Below are positions 1-7,619 of a stretch of DNA of 64,000 nucleotides, one piece after another (position 1 is the stretch's first letter; every line of letters starts with the position of its first letter). This DNA comes from Lachnospiraceae bacterium. GTDB taxonomy: Bacteria; Bacillota; Clostridia; Lachnospirales; Lachnospiraceae. The stretch covers positions 1-64,000 of the forward strand of contig QOUV01000003.1 in NCBI GenBank assembly GCA_003862155.1, in the 5' to 3' direction. Both the position numbers and the translations under genes were made by a program. A model generated the notes under the pieces. That model did not search any database, had not been told where the DNA came from, and worked only from the letters and a program-made list of their open reading frames with translations.

Positions 1-2
1 GA

Positions 3-83
3 GAAAAGGTTCCAGGCGATGAACTTGAAAAACTCATGCCGTGGTCAGAATCAATACCGGAGATCTGCCGAAAGAAAAAATAA
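3..83 (+). CDS. IS66-family transposase, C-terminal fragment (partial)
   Basis: The frame opening at base 3 encodes the last 26 residues of a protein that runs off the left edge. The tail LEKLMPWSESIPEICR resembles the conserved end of IS66-type transposases (leucine-rich stretch, L-x-PWS, then a C-R-K terminus). A hairpin followed by T residues lies just after the stop, and a possible IS end lies near 183-194. Only the C-terminus is visible, so the family call rests on one short motif and on the broken gene that follows. Confidence 0.6.
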   Translation, partial: EKVPGDELEKLMPWSESIPEICRKKK

Positions 84-94
84 GCAAGAATAAA

Positions 95-112
95 CCAGCC
101 CGAAAGGGCTGG
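95..112 (+). terminator. Intrinsic terminator after the transposase
   Basis: A perfect 7-bp stem CCAGCCC/GGGCTGG with a GAAA tetraloop is followed by AATTTTTG. It sits 11 bp after the transposase stop codon, as expected for a rho-independent terminator. Confidence 0.75.
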
Positions 113-187
113 AATTTTTGAAACTTATGGAACCTGAAGAAGGTCAAAGTTTAATAGTAACGCGTCAAGAATTTTTTTTGAAGGTGA

Positions 188-823
188 CGGGTTATCTACC
201 ATTTACGCTCAAAGCAGCTCAATGGTGTGACGTATTATTTCTCAAAAGCGAAAGATGGCAAAGCACCTGCGCTTGTAAATAAGACAAAAAAAGTCAGTGG
301 TAAAACCCTGTATTTCTCGAATACTGGAAAAGGATTTATTTCCTGCGGTAACACAGAAGGCAATCAGGCAGTCGCTTCTGTGATCGAGGGTGCAAAGCTT
401 AGTAATTCTATGACGCAGGATCAGAAACTTAGTGTGGTCTATAATTACATTCTCAATAAATATAACTATACGATTTCAGATCCAGCAGATCTGAGTTCGA
501 ATCAGTGGATCTATACCTGTGCTTATAACATGTTTAAATACGGTGACGCAAAATGTTACAACTACGCTGCCCTTACAGGACTCAGTGCAAATGCACTTGG
601 ATTTAATGTAAGATTTGAGACAGGAGTGGCAGCCCGTTCGGCCGGTGGAGAGAAAACTGAGCATGCGTGGGTTGTTGTAAATGACCAGTATGTTCTGGAC
701 AGCTGCTACGACGATGTCAATAATAAGAGCGGAAACCAGTATTTCTACAAGACTTATGATGAAATCCGGGATTCAGAGGGCTCAGAATACCAGGTAAATA
801 AAACATTTACCTTATCAGATTAA
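188..823 (+). pseudogene. 5'-truncated transglutaminase-like surface protein
   Basis: The frame is open from base 188 (a TGA lies at 185) to the stop at 823; the first possible start is GTG at 227, with no good ribosome binding site. The N-terminal part (NGVTYYFSKAKDGK, then KKVSGKTLYFSNTGKG) looks like cell-wall-binding repeats in which aromatic residues alternate with glycine. The C-terminal half is a transglutaminase-like fold: the candidate catalytic Cys lies in GDAKCYNYAALT, His in TEHAWVVV and Asp in VLDSCYDD. No signal peptide remains, although such proteins are normally secreted. The break coincides with the IS66 end, so the 5' part was probably separated or lost by the insertion. Function of the intact protein (surface peptidase or crosslinker) is unknown. 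Confidence 0.7.
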
Positions 824-847
824 CTGTAACAGAGGAACTTAAAACTC

Positions 848-2290
848 ATGGTCTTTAGTTCTGTACCTTTTTTATTCATATTTCTTCCAATCGTTCTGAT
901 CCTCTATTCCTGTATTCGGAATATCAAGGCTCAGAATGCATTGCTGATTTTAGCGAGTCTGTTTTTTTACGGATATGGTGAGCCGGTATTTGTTCTTGCG
1001 ATGATTGCCTCGGTCTTTGTCAACTGGGTTCTTGCGGTATTTATCGCAGACTTTGAGAAGAATAAAAAAATATTTCTAGTAATAGCCGTAATTGCAAATC
1101 TGGCGTTTTTAGGTGTATTCAAATACGCTGGATTTGCGGTTAAAGTGATAGATCAGGTTACGGGAATGAATATTCCGGTGCCTGAAATTACACTTCCGAT
1201 CGGAATATCATTTTTTACTTTCCAGGTTCTCTCATATGTTATCGACGTATACCGCGATCCATCGATGGTGCAGAGGCGGTTTACCAGGGTTCTGCTGTAC
1301 GTTTCTTTTTTTCCACAGCTGATTGCAGGACCGATTGTAAAATACCACGATATTTATAAATATCTGGACAGCAGACACCAGACAGTAGCGGAAGTGGCGG
1401 GTGGAATTCGACGTTTTATTCTTGGACTGTCGAAGAAACTTTTTCTCGCAAACACTATGGGGCTTGTGGCTGATAAGGTTTTCGCCCTCCCGAAGTCAGA
1501 CTTGTCCGCTCCAGCCGCATGGCTTGGAGCAGTAGCCTATCTGTTCCAGATCTTTTTCGATTTCTCGGGATACAGCGATATGGCGATCGGACTTGGGGCT
1601 ATGTTTGGCTTCCCATTCTTAGAAAACTTCGATCATCCATATATTGCGACAAGCATAAAGGACTTCTGGCGCAGATGGCACATCTCTCTGTCCACCTGGT
1701 TCCGCGACTACCTCTATATTCCATTGGGAGGAAATCGCAAGGGAAAAGTCCGCACTGAAGTAAACAAGCTGATCGTATTCTTTTTTACTGGACTTTGGCA
1801 TGGAGCCAGCTGGAATTTTGTCCTCTGGGGCATGATTCACGGTATCTCGCTTGTGGCGGAAGACTGTGTAAAGTATTTCCGCGAGAGAAATGGTAAAGTT
1901 ACCAGGCGAAAGGGTCCGTTCAGTCGTTTTTTGGGATGGTTTTATACCATTATAATTGTAACTGTAGCGTTCGTTTTCTTCCGCGCTGACACGCTTTCAG
2001 ATGGTGGTGTGATGATTGCCGCAATGTTTGCCGGCGGATCAGGAAATCTTACGACATATAATACATTGCATCAGATTTTAAGCCCTTATGTCATTACGAT
2101 GATGGCAGCTTCGGTGGCTGCATGCTTCCCAATCCTAAAATCAATTGACAGCTGGGCTTTAAATGCCGGAGAGAAGCAGACAAGAGTTGTAAGAGGACTT
2201 TCCTATGTACTCAGTCTCATTCTTCTGGCAGGCTGTGTATTAAATATTGCGAACGCCTCTTACAATCCATTTATTTACTTCAGATTCTGA
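848..2290 (+). CDS. MBOAT-family O-acyltransferase (AlgI/DltB-like)
   Basis: A 480-residue polytopic membrane protein. MBOAT enzymes pass an acyl group, usually acetyl, across the membrane onto an exported polymer. Visible family signatures are FPQLIAGPIVKY (about residue 157), DFWRRWHISLSTWFRDYLY with PLGGNRKG (about 270-300), and the catalytic-His segment FFTGLWHGASWNF (about 312). The N-terminal hydrophobic start FSSVPFLFIFLP is typical of AlgI-like members. It is followed 14 bp downstream by an AlgX-like partner. The acceptor (exopolysaccharide, teichoic acid or peptidoglycan) cannot be told from sequence. Family assignment is firm. Confidence 0.93.
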   Translation: MVFSSVPFLFIFLPIVLILYSCIRNIKAQNALLILASLFFYGYGEPVFVLAMIASVFVNWVLAVFIADFEKNKKIFLVIAVIANLAFLGVFKYAGFAVKVIDQVTGMNIPVPEITLPIGISFFTFQVLSYVIDVYRDPSMVQRRFTRVLLYVSFFPQLIAGPIVKYHDIYKYLDSRHQTVAEVAGGIRRFILGLSKKLFLANTMGLVADKVFALPKSDLSAPAAWLGAVAYLFQIFFDFSGYSDMAIGLGAMFGFPFLENFDHPYIATSIKDFWRRWHISLSTWFRDYLYIPLGGNRKGKVRTEVNKLIVFFFTGLWHGASWNFVLWGMIHGISLVAEDCVKYFRERNGKVTRRKGPFSRFLGWFYTIIIVTVAFVFFRADTLSDGGVMIAAMFAGGSGNLTTYNTLHQILSPYVITMMAASVAACFPILKSIDSWALNAGEKQTRVVRGLSYVLSLILLAGCVLNIANASYNPFIYFRF

Positions 2291-2303
2291 TACGGGGAAA
2301 AAT

Positions 2304-3770
2304 ATGGAAATGAGAAAAAAAATAAGTAAAATTGTATATATAATCATTTTCATCGTCGTAATCCTGCTTCCTATCGTTTTGTTTCCTATAGGAGGAAGAC
2401 AGAATGCGGAGAGTGAAGAGGCAATGGTTGCGATGCCATCTATCGTGACTTATAATGAGAAATCCATGAAAAACACGCTGAATATCCATTATTTCAGTCA
2501 GCTCGGTGATTATTTCACTTATAATTTTGCTTTTCGCCAGAATCTGGTCACAGCTGATGCGAAGATTAAAAGCGCATTATTTCACACGTCTTCCCAGTCC
2601 AATGTGGTACTTGGAAAAAACGGCTGGTTGTTCTACGGATCTTCGATGGACGATTACCTCGGAAAGAAGACTATGTCGGATTTACAGGTCAGAGAGGCAG
2701 TAGAGAACCTGGAATTGATGCAGAAGACGCTTAAGGCGGACAACAAGAAATTCGTATTTGCCATAGCTCCAAATAAAAACAGTCTCTATCAGCAGTATAT
2801 GCCTTCCGGTTACAGGATAAAGCCGTCTGACAGAAACAGCACCAGAATGCGTGCACTTCTAGAGAAAAGTGATGTAAATTATGTGGATCTGTATCAGCTC
2901 TTTAAAAGTCAGAAGCAGGTACTATATCATAAGACAGATTCTCACTGGGACAACAGAGGAGCAGCAATGGTAAACAAAGCTCTTCTGTCGGCTGCCGGCA
3001 GAAAGAGCACGGACTATTCCAAATATTCCGTCGAAAAACGTCAGGATTTTCGTGGCGATCTGTACCATATGCTCTATCCGACTTCGGACTGGAGAGACCG
3101 CGAATATTACTACAGCAAAAAGCGCGATTATACATACGATAATAAAATAGACAGTACCTACGATTCGATCATTTCTACGACGAACCCGAAGAAAAATGGC
3201 TCAGTCGTAATGTTCCGCGACTCTTTTGGAAATTCGCTTCTTCCTTTTACAGCGGATGAGTACGGCAAGGGATACTTTTCCAGGCTGGTTCCGTATCAGG
3301 TCTTTAAAGCCTACGGAAAGCACAAGGCTGATACCGTTATAGTAGAGCTGGTTGAGAGAAATCTGAATCAGCTTCAGGAAAATGCGCCTGTGCTGGCCTC
3401 AAAAGACATAAGCAGTAAAGTTCTTCTGCCGGAAGACAGGGATAACAGTCTGAAACCCGCAGTGCATTTGGAGTCCGATGCTGAATCCGGCTATTTGAAA
3501 ATAAAAGGAAGTCTGGATTCGAAGAATGCAAAGCGTGATCCCAAAATCTATATAAGCCTCTACAATAAAAAGGCTGGATTCGGCTATCTGTATGAAGCTT
3601 ACCACGTGAGTGAAGGATCTAAAGATAAAAAACACCCGGAGGATGGATTTGCACTGTATGCAGACACGAAAGAAATCCCTTCTGGGGATTATCAGGTCTC
3701 GGCAGCACTTGACATGAATGATAAAATTTTCAGGTCTAAGGATTTGACGTCTGTAAAGATCGCATCATAG
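2304..3770 (+). CDS. AlgX/AlgJ-like (DHHW-type) SGNH acetyltransferase
   Basis: I chose ATG at 2304 (488 aa), preceded by a GGGGA ribosome site; an in-frame start at 2247 would overlap the upstream gene by 44 bp. One N-terminal membrane helix (about residues 8-28) anchors an extracytoplasmic domain. The ALGX/SGNH-hydrolase-like features are GKNGWLFYGSSMDDY, the TDSHWDNRGA segment carrying the Asp-His pair, and the FRDSFGNSLLPF segment carrying the nucleophile Ser. In AlgI-AlgJ/AlgX systems the MBOAT protein delivers acetyl groups that such a protein transfers to the polymer. The pairing with the upstream MBOAT gene supports this. The final about 130 residues look like an added beta-rich domain that I do not recognise. 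Confidence 0.88.
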   Translation: MEMRKKISKIVYIIIFIVVILLPIVLFPIGGRQNAESEEAMVAMPSIVTYNEKSMKNTLNIHYFSQLGDYFTYNFAFRQNLVTADAKIKSALFHTSSQSNVVLGKNGWLFYGSSMDDYLGKKTMSDLQVREAVENLELMQKTLKADNKKFVFAIAPNKNSLYQQYMPSGYRIKPSDRNSTRMRALLEKSDVNYVDLYQLFKSQKQVLYHKTDSHWDNRGAAMVNKALLSAAGRKSTDYSKYSVEKRQDFRGDLYHMLYPTSDWRDREYYYSKKRDYTYDNKIDSTYDSIISTTNPKKNGSVVMFRDSFGNSLLPFTADEYGKGYFSRLVPYQVFKAYGKHKADTVIVELVERNLNQLQENAPVLASKDISSKVLLPEDRDNSLKPAVHLESDAESGYLKIKGSLDSKNAKRDPKIYISLYNKKAGFGYLYEAYHVSEGSKDKKHPEDGFALYADTKEIPSGDYQVSAALDMNDKIFRSKDLTSVKIAS

Positions 3771-3805
3771 TAAAAACTAACATTACAAATGAAAGGATGA
3801 AAAAA

Positions 3806-4588
3806 ATGAAACGACTTGCATTATTGGCATTGATTGGAGTTATGGCTTGCGGATTAGCTGCGTGCGGCAGTGGAACTAGTAAACAGGCCATGACGGCTTC
3901 ATCTGAGGCTTCTTCCACAGCTAAAGATTCAGGAGCAGACGAGAGCACTTCTGCGTCCTCGGATTCTAAAGCAGACGAAAGCTCCGATACATCCAAAGAT
4001 TCAGAAGAGAGCAAAGACTCTTCGTCAGACAAAGAAAAGACCGATGATAAAAAGTCTGATACGAAAGAGAATGACTCCAAAAAGGAAGCAAAAGCAGATA
4101 AGCCTAAAGCAGAGAAAAAGGAAACTCTTGAGGTAAAGCAGAAAGTAACCACATTGTCAAAAGCTGAATCCAATAAAAAAGCCGATGTGGAAGCCAAGAA
4201 GAAAGCGGCCGAAGAAGCTAAGAAGAAAGCCACCGAAGAGGCTAAGAAAAAAGCTGCCGCAGAAGCTAAGAAGAAAGCCGCCGCAGAAGCCAGAAAGAAA
4301 GCCGCCGAAGAGGCTAAGAAAAAAGCCGCTGCAGAAGCCAAAAAGAAGGCCGCTCAGAAAAATGAGGCAGAAAAAAAGACCAACTTAAAATCCGTTGCCC
4401 AGCAGTATATCGGAAAAGATGTACAGGGCCTGATCGCACAAATCGGACAGCCTGCGTCAACCGCTGTTTCAAGCAGCTGTGAGATAGAAGGTGGCGAAGA
4501 GAAAGTTTACCGCTGGAATGGCTTTTCAGTCTACACCCTTTGCCAGAAAAAGGGCAGCGCACCATATATCATCCAGAGAGTAAGATAA
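3806..4588 (+). CDS. Lipoprotein with lysine/alanine-rich octapeptide repeats
   Basis: The start is probably ATG 3806, because GAAAGGA at 3791-3797 is then correctly spaced; ATG 3797 overlaps that site. A lipoprotein signal peptide ends in the lipobox LAAC. A Ser/Asp/Glu-rich low-complexity linker follows. Then comes a run of about six KKKAAxEA octapeptides that should form one long, highly charged helix. The last about 65 residues form a small globular domain (SVAQQYIGKDVQ, GQPASTAV, YRWNGFSVYT). The family is not recognised. The helix could span the cell wall or contact anionic polymers. It follows the O-acylation pair by 35 bp and may share its transcript. Confidence 0.85.
   Translation: MKRLALLALIGVMACGLAACGSGTSKQAMTASSEASSTAKDSGADESTSASSDSKADESSDTSKDSEESKDSSSDKEKTDDKKSDTKENDSKKEAKADKPKAEKKETLEVKQKVTTLSKAESNKKADVEAKKKAAEEAKKKATEEAKKKAAAEAKKKAAAEARKKAAEEAKKKAAAEAKKKAAQKNEAEKKTNLKSVAQQYIGKDVQGLIAQIGQPASTAVSSSCEIEGGEEKVYRWNGFSVYTLCQKKGSAPYIIQRVR
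4194..4357 (+). repeat. 24-bp in-frame coding repeats (KKKAAxEA units)
   Basis: About six and a half copies of a 24-bp unit of the form AAGAAAGCCGCCGAAGAAGC, with synonymous and Ala/Thr/Glu changes between copies. They lie inside the lipoprotein gene. Such arrays change length by slipped replication, so strains may differ in copy number. Confidence 0.85.
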
Positions 4589-4650
4589 TAAAGACAAGAA
4601 TATGCCGGTGGAGGCGCCTGTATTAACAGAAGATATACAAAATTGTACTA

Positions 4651-4824
4651 CTAATTGTATCTTTCGATATAATGCTGGTTTGCCTCCTGAATTTTCTTGT
4701 ACTCGGTCATGAGATTGTAAAATGTAGCTTTTTTTAATCCAGATAGTTCTATGAATCGTTTGGATGTAATCTTTCTATCTGACTGCAAGCGGACAACGCG
4801 TGACTTTTTGCCTTTATATCGCAT
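4651..4824 (-). pseudogene. Short helix-turn-helix fragment, possibly transposase/recombinase remnant
   Basis: A 57-codon frame from ATG 4824 encodes a basic N-terminus and the segment ITSKRFIELSGLKKATFYNL. This has helix-turn-helix character, like the N-terminal DNA-binding part of some IS5-type transposases or the tail of serine recombinases. There is no clear ribosome binding site and no continuation downstream. With the repeats beside it, a decayed mobile-element remnant is the simplest reading; a genuine small DNA-binding protein is possible. Confidence 0.35.
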
Positions 4825-4960
4825 TATTAAAATATTAAAAATTCCCCGCAATTACGGGATTCTCAATATGGACTTCATCATTGCGAAACTTCACCAAACA
4901 TCTTCAGCATCGTTATATTATAAAAATATTGATTTATCAACATGACTTCATATAAAACTA

Positions 4961-4986
4961 ATTAGCTCCAAGGCCTTGGAGCTAAT
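4961..4986. repeat. 26-bp perfect palindrome
   Basis: Thirteen-base arms without mismatch, with AAGGCCTT at the centre (ATTAGCTCC on the left, GGAGCTAAT on the right). It can fold as a hairpin with a GGCC loop. Followed by CAAAAAAATTTTG rather than a clean T-run, so it is not a convincing plus-strand terminator. AGCTCC/GGAGCT recurs in the 73-bp repeats downstream. Confidence 0.75.
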
Positions 4987-5179
4987 CAAAAAAATTTTGT
5001 TCTATGTTGAGACGCAAAAAATGAGATTTGGAGCAGATTGTGTAGCTTCTCACGCATATTGATAGTTCCAAAATTCGTTTGTCACATTTAGCTTCCTCCC
5101 CGATCCATGTTAAAGTTTTTTCGAAAGCCACTGTTCCAGATTGCCTGAAAATCACCCTATGTTGATAATCCACCGTAAC

Positions 5180-5398
5180 GCGGAGCCGGAAGTTATTCCG
5201 ATTTGGAGCTTAACGCCATAAGATCGCCGTATGTTAAAAATCAAGCAGCTCCGCGGAGCCGGAAGTTATTCCGATTTGGAGCTGAATGGCATAAGATCGT
5301 CGTATGTTAAAAATCAAGCAGCTCCGCGGAGCCGGAAGTTATTCCGATTTGGAGCTGAATGGCATAAGATCGTCGTATGTTAAAAATCAAGCAGCTCC
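5180..5398. repeat. Three tandem 73-bp repeats
   Basis: Units begin at 5180, 5253 and 5326 with GCGGAGCCGGAAGTTATTCC and end with AAGCAGCTCC. The second and third appear identical; the first differs at a few positions. Each unit carries potential hairpins: CGGAA-GTTA-TTCCG, a GGAGCT...AGCTCC pair, and GCTCCGCGGAGC across unit junctions. Looser ATGTTRA and GATTTGGAGC motifs occur upstream at 5010-5170, suggesting older degraded copies. No open frame runs through the array with a ribosome site. Confidence 0.9.
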
Positions 5399-5405
5399 GC
5401 AGATC

Positions 5406-5522
5406 TAAGAGGAAGCCGAGCACAGATGCTGGGTTAAAGAGGAAGCCGGGCGCAGATGCTTGATTAAGAGGAATCCGGGTACAGATACTGGGTTAAGAGG
5501 AAGCCGGGTGCAGATGAGACGA
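5406..5522. repeat. Four imperfect 29-30 bp tandem repeats
   Basis: Units start at about 5406, 5435, 5465 and 5494 with TAAGAGGAAGCCGGG followed by GCAGATGCTGGGT-like sequence. The units are contiguous, with no unique spacers, so this is not a CRISPR array. The last unit runs into the left arm of the long inverted repeat. Confidence 0.85.
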
Positions 5523-5697
5523 GCGGGCGACATTTAGAATTTTTCGCAGTGAGCGAGCGCGCTAGCTGCGGCCTGGGTGGCCACCCGCCAAAACCATAAA
5601 CGCATCAAAACCATACATTGGCCAGAAGGCCGCAAATAGGCGCGCGCGAGAGAACAGAAAAATTCTAAGGAGCAGCTCGTCCATCTGCACCCGGCTT
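5501..5697. repeat. Long imperfect inverted repeat (about 80-bp arms)
   Basis: The left arm starts AAGCCGGGTGCAGATG at 5501 and its complement ends the right arm at 5682-5697. Twelve-base perfect arms lie at 5534-5545 (TTAGAATTTTTC) and 5657-5668, and GCGGCC/GGCCGC at 5568-5573/5628-5633. The central about 35-40 bases are A/C-rich and unpaired. The whole would fold into one long stem, as in a MITE or a REP-pair element. Confidence 0.75.
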
Positions 5698-5746
5698 CTG
5701 ACTTTCAGCAGCTCGTCCATCCGCGCCGCCAGACTACCGACTTTCA
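5672..5746. repeat. Two 36-39 bp direct repeats abutting rqcH
   Basis: Both copies begin GCAGCTCGTCCATC and end with GACTTTCA (5672-5707 and 5708-5746). The second ends one base before the rqcH stop codon. Part of the first copy is also the right arm of the long inverted repeat, so the array and the inverted repeat have a common origin. Confidence 0.7.
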
Positions 5747-5747
5747 C

Positions 5748-7490
5748 TCACACCTTCTTCACCCCGCTAACCTGCGGGTGCACAGTCATTGAAAAGTTCG
5801 TATGGTAGATCACGAACCCCGGCGCGCCCCCATTGGTCTTCTTTAGTTCCTTCCGCTTAACATAATCGACTTCCGTCTTTTCGTTGTCCCGGCCCTTGGA
5901 ATAGTACGCGGCAATCTGTGCAGCTATAACAAAAACATCGTCAGGCAATTCTTTACCACCAGACTTCACAATGACATGAGAACCCGGAACTTTCTTCGCA
6001 TGGAACCACCAGTCATCCGGATCAGCTTTCTTAAACGTCACGAATTCATTCTGGAAGTTATTTTTTCCAACAAAAATATCAAAACCATCCTCAGTCACAA
6101 AGTGCAGAGGTTCAGCCTTCAGGTCCTTTTCCTTCCTGGTACGGGAGGATTTGTGAATAAAGCCCGCATTCGAAAGCTCTGTCTTAATCTCAGAGAGGTC
6201 ACCTTCATCCTCGGCGAGATCGAGGGAAGTCAGGATTGAGTCGAGCTGATCGATATTTTTCTTAGTTTCTTCGATCTGAACAGTTACGGCCTCTTTAGTA
6301 CGCTTCAGCTTATTGTAGCGGTTGAAATATTTCTCAGCGCACTCCATCGCGGTCATTTCAGGATCGAGTGGGATAGTCAACGGCTCATTCGTGTAGTAAT
6401 TTGTCACAACAGTCTCCTTTGCGCCCTCCGGGACTGAATAGCCGTAAGTGTGCAGAAGCTCACCGTAGAGCCTGTATTTATCCATTTTATCGGTGCCTTT
6501 CAGCTGCTTTTCCTGGATGTTAAGCTTTTTCGACTCGCGCTCGAGGAGATTTTTCACATTCTTCCTGAGGTCTGCGGAGCGCTGTTTCATATTCGAATAG
6601 GTATTCTTCGAAGCGTAAAAAGTGTAAAGCATTTCACTTACAGAAGAAAGCTTCCTGCAGTCTGAGTCTCTGTACGCCTCGAGTGGCCAGGCTGAAAATT
6701 CGAGAGGCTTTTTGTTTACCGGGTCAGAGTAGATGACAGGCTCTGCGGGTTTATTGTCGATCGTATCGAGAAGCGTCTTAAATCCCTGATACAGCCTGTC
6801 TCTGTCATCGTAGGTAAGTGCTGCCGTGGACTCTCCCGGGTCGACCGATGCCATAAGGCAGAGCTGGTTTGAGGTGACATAGGAAAAACCCACGACTCCG
6901 GAACTTATTGCTTTTGCACACTCCATCGGACGCTTTAAAATGTCCTCATAGAACATGGTCTCAGTGATCTCGAAAGGGCTGTACTTGTCCTTCTGCGCCG
7001 GAATAAAATAGTCCCTTCCCGGCAGGACTTCCCTGACACTCGACGTATTGGCGCCGACTCTTTTTATAGAGTCTAAAATCTTTCCATTGTCATCAGTAAA
7101 TATGATGTTCGAGTATTTTCCCATGATCTCGATATAGAGATTCTTGTGAGCCTCATCGCCCATCTCGTCCAAATGCCTTATATGAATGCAGATCACCCTC
7201 TCAAGGCCTGGCTGGGAAACCTCTTCTATGATGCCGCTTCCTATATATTTGCGAAGGAGCATAAGAAAGCCAGGAGCCTTCAATGGAGAGACCTCATTTT
7301 TTTCAGTAAGATAGATAAGCGGCAGGGAAGCGTTCGCATTCATAAGAAGAAGGTACTTCGAGCCGTTATTCTTTACAGTTATAATAAGTTCTTCAGGCTG
7401 CGGCTGGGCGATCTTTACGATGCGGCCGTTCTGAAGTGCATGATTCAATTCTCTGGTCAATGCATGCACTGTAATTCCGTCAAATGACAT
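5748..7490 (-). CDS. rqcH: Ribosome-associated quality control protein RqcH (NFACT family)
   Basis: A 580-residue NFACT protein, often mis-annotated as fibronectin-binding protein. RqcH binds 50S subunits blocked by peptidyl-tRNA and adds C-terminal alanine tails that mark stalled chains for degradation. The NFACT-N domain starts FDGITVHALTRELN, with LKAPGFLMLLRKYI and NLYIEIMGKYSNIIF further on. A central coiled-coil region (about 290-420) is followed by the NFACT-R (DUF814) domain with GFDIFVGKNN, DDWWFHAKKVPGSH and VDYVKRKEL. Length and architecture are normal. It is transcribed divergently from remA. Confidence 0.93.
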   Translation of the reverse strand: MSFDGITVHALTRELNHALQNGRIVKIAQPQPEELIITVKNNGSKYLLLMNANASLPLIYLTEKNEVSPLKAPGFLMLLRKYIGSGIIEEVSQPGLERVICIHIRHLDEMGDEAHKNLYIEIMGKYSNIIFTDDNGKILDSIKRVGANTSSVREVLPGRDYFIPAQKDKYSPFEITETMFYEDILKRPMECAKAISSGVVGFSYVTSNQLCLMASVDPGESTAALTYDDRDRLYQGFKTLLDTIDNKPAEPVIYSDPVNKKPLEFSAWPLEAYRDSDCRKLSSVSEMLYTFYASKNTYSNMKQRSADLRKNVKNLLERESKKLNIQEKQLKGTDKMDKYRLYGELLHTYGYSVPEGAKETVVTNYYTNEPLTIPLDPEMTAMECAEKYFNRYNKLKRTKEAVTVQIEETKKNIDQLDSILTSLDLAEDEGDLSEIKTELSNAGFIHKSSRTRKEKDLKAEPLHFVTEDGFDIFVGKNNFQNEFVTFKKADPDDWWFHAKKVPGSHVIVKSGGKELPDDVFVIAAQIAAYYSKGRDNEKTEVDYVKRKELKKTNGGAPGFVIYHTNFSMTVHPQVSGVKKV

Positions 7491-7520
7491 ATCAAAACTC
7501 CTTTTTACAGACTGCTTATT

Positions 7521-7549
7521 ATTGTAAACGCTATCGCAAAAAATGACAA
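7521..7549 (-). promoter_or_regulatory. Housekeeping-type promoter for rqcH
   Basis: On the minus strand TTGTCA (7544-7549) and TACAAT (7521-7526) are separated by 17 bp. The -35 box is only 6 bp from the -35 box of the divergent remA promoter. Confidence 0.75.
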
Positions 7550-7555
7550 GAGCAT

Positions 7556-7584
7556 TTGACTAAACAGGGTATTTGGCATATAAT
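7556..7584 (+). promoter_or_regulatory. Housekeeping-type promoter for the remA-gmk operon
   Basis: TTGACT (7556-7561) and TATAAT (7579-7584) are spaced by 17 bp, 35 bp upstream of the remA start, and an AGGAGGC ribosome site follows. Confidence 0.85.
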
Positions 7585-7619
7585 ACATTAGATTATGTTC
7601 TGAAAACAGGAGGCATACT

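Larger units (their letters stand above)
1..194 (+). mobile_element. Right end of an IS66-like insertion sequence (left part outside window)
   Basis: The transposase tail (3-83), a terminator hairpin (95-112) and about 80 non-coding bases precede GGTGACGGGTTA at 183-194. This resembles the reverse complement of the GTAAGCGTCACC-type terminal repeat common in IS66 elements. Directly after it an interrupted surface-protein frame begins. The exact boundary is inferred; the left repeat and the target duplication are outside the window. Confidence 0.5.
4589..5747. other. Gene-poor, repeat-rich convergent intergenic region
   Basis: About 1.16 kb between the plus-strand lipoprotein gene and the minus-strand rqcH. 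No convincing gene of normal size is present; the longer open frames (for example 4982-5173 and 5562-5747 on the minus strand) consist of repeat sequence or lack ribosome sites. Contents from left to right are a transposase-like HTH fragment, a 26-bp perfect palindrome, three 73-bp tandem repeats, four 29-30 bp repeats, a long imperfect inverted repeat and two 36-39 bp direct repeats abutting the rqcH stop. The pattern suggests REP/MITE-type elements or a structured RNA locus. Confidence 0.8.

Noticed and set aside
3736-4341. 201-codon minus-strand frame over the Lys/Ala repeats
   Set aside because: Antisense of a low-complexity repeat with an intact lipoprotein on the other strand; the hydrophobic Ala/Phe repeat is an artefact.
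4982-5173. 63-codon minus-strand frame in the repeat region
   Set aside because: No ribosome site; overlaps the palindrome and degraded repeat copies.
5406-5522. Possible CRISPR-like array
   Set aside because: The 29-30 bp units are contiguous with no unique spacers and no cas genes are nearby.
5562-5747. 61-codon minus-strand frame just after rqcH
   Set aside because: Made of the direct repeats (repeated MDELL) and the inverted-repeat arms; no independent start signal.
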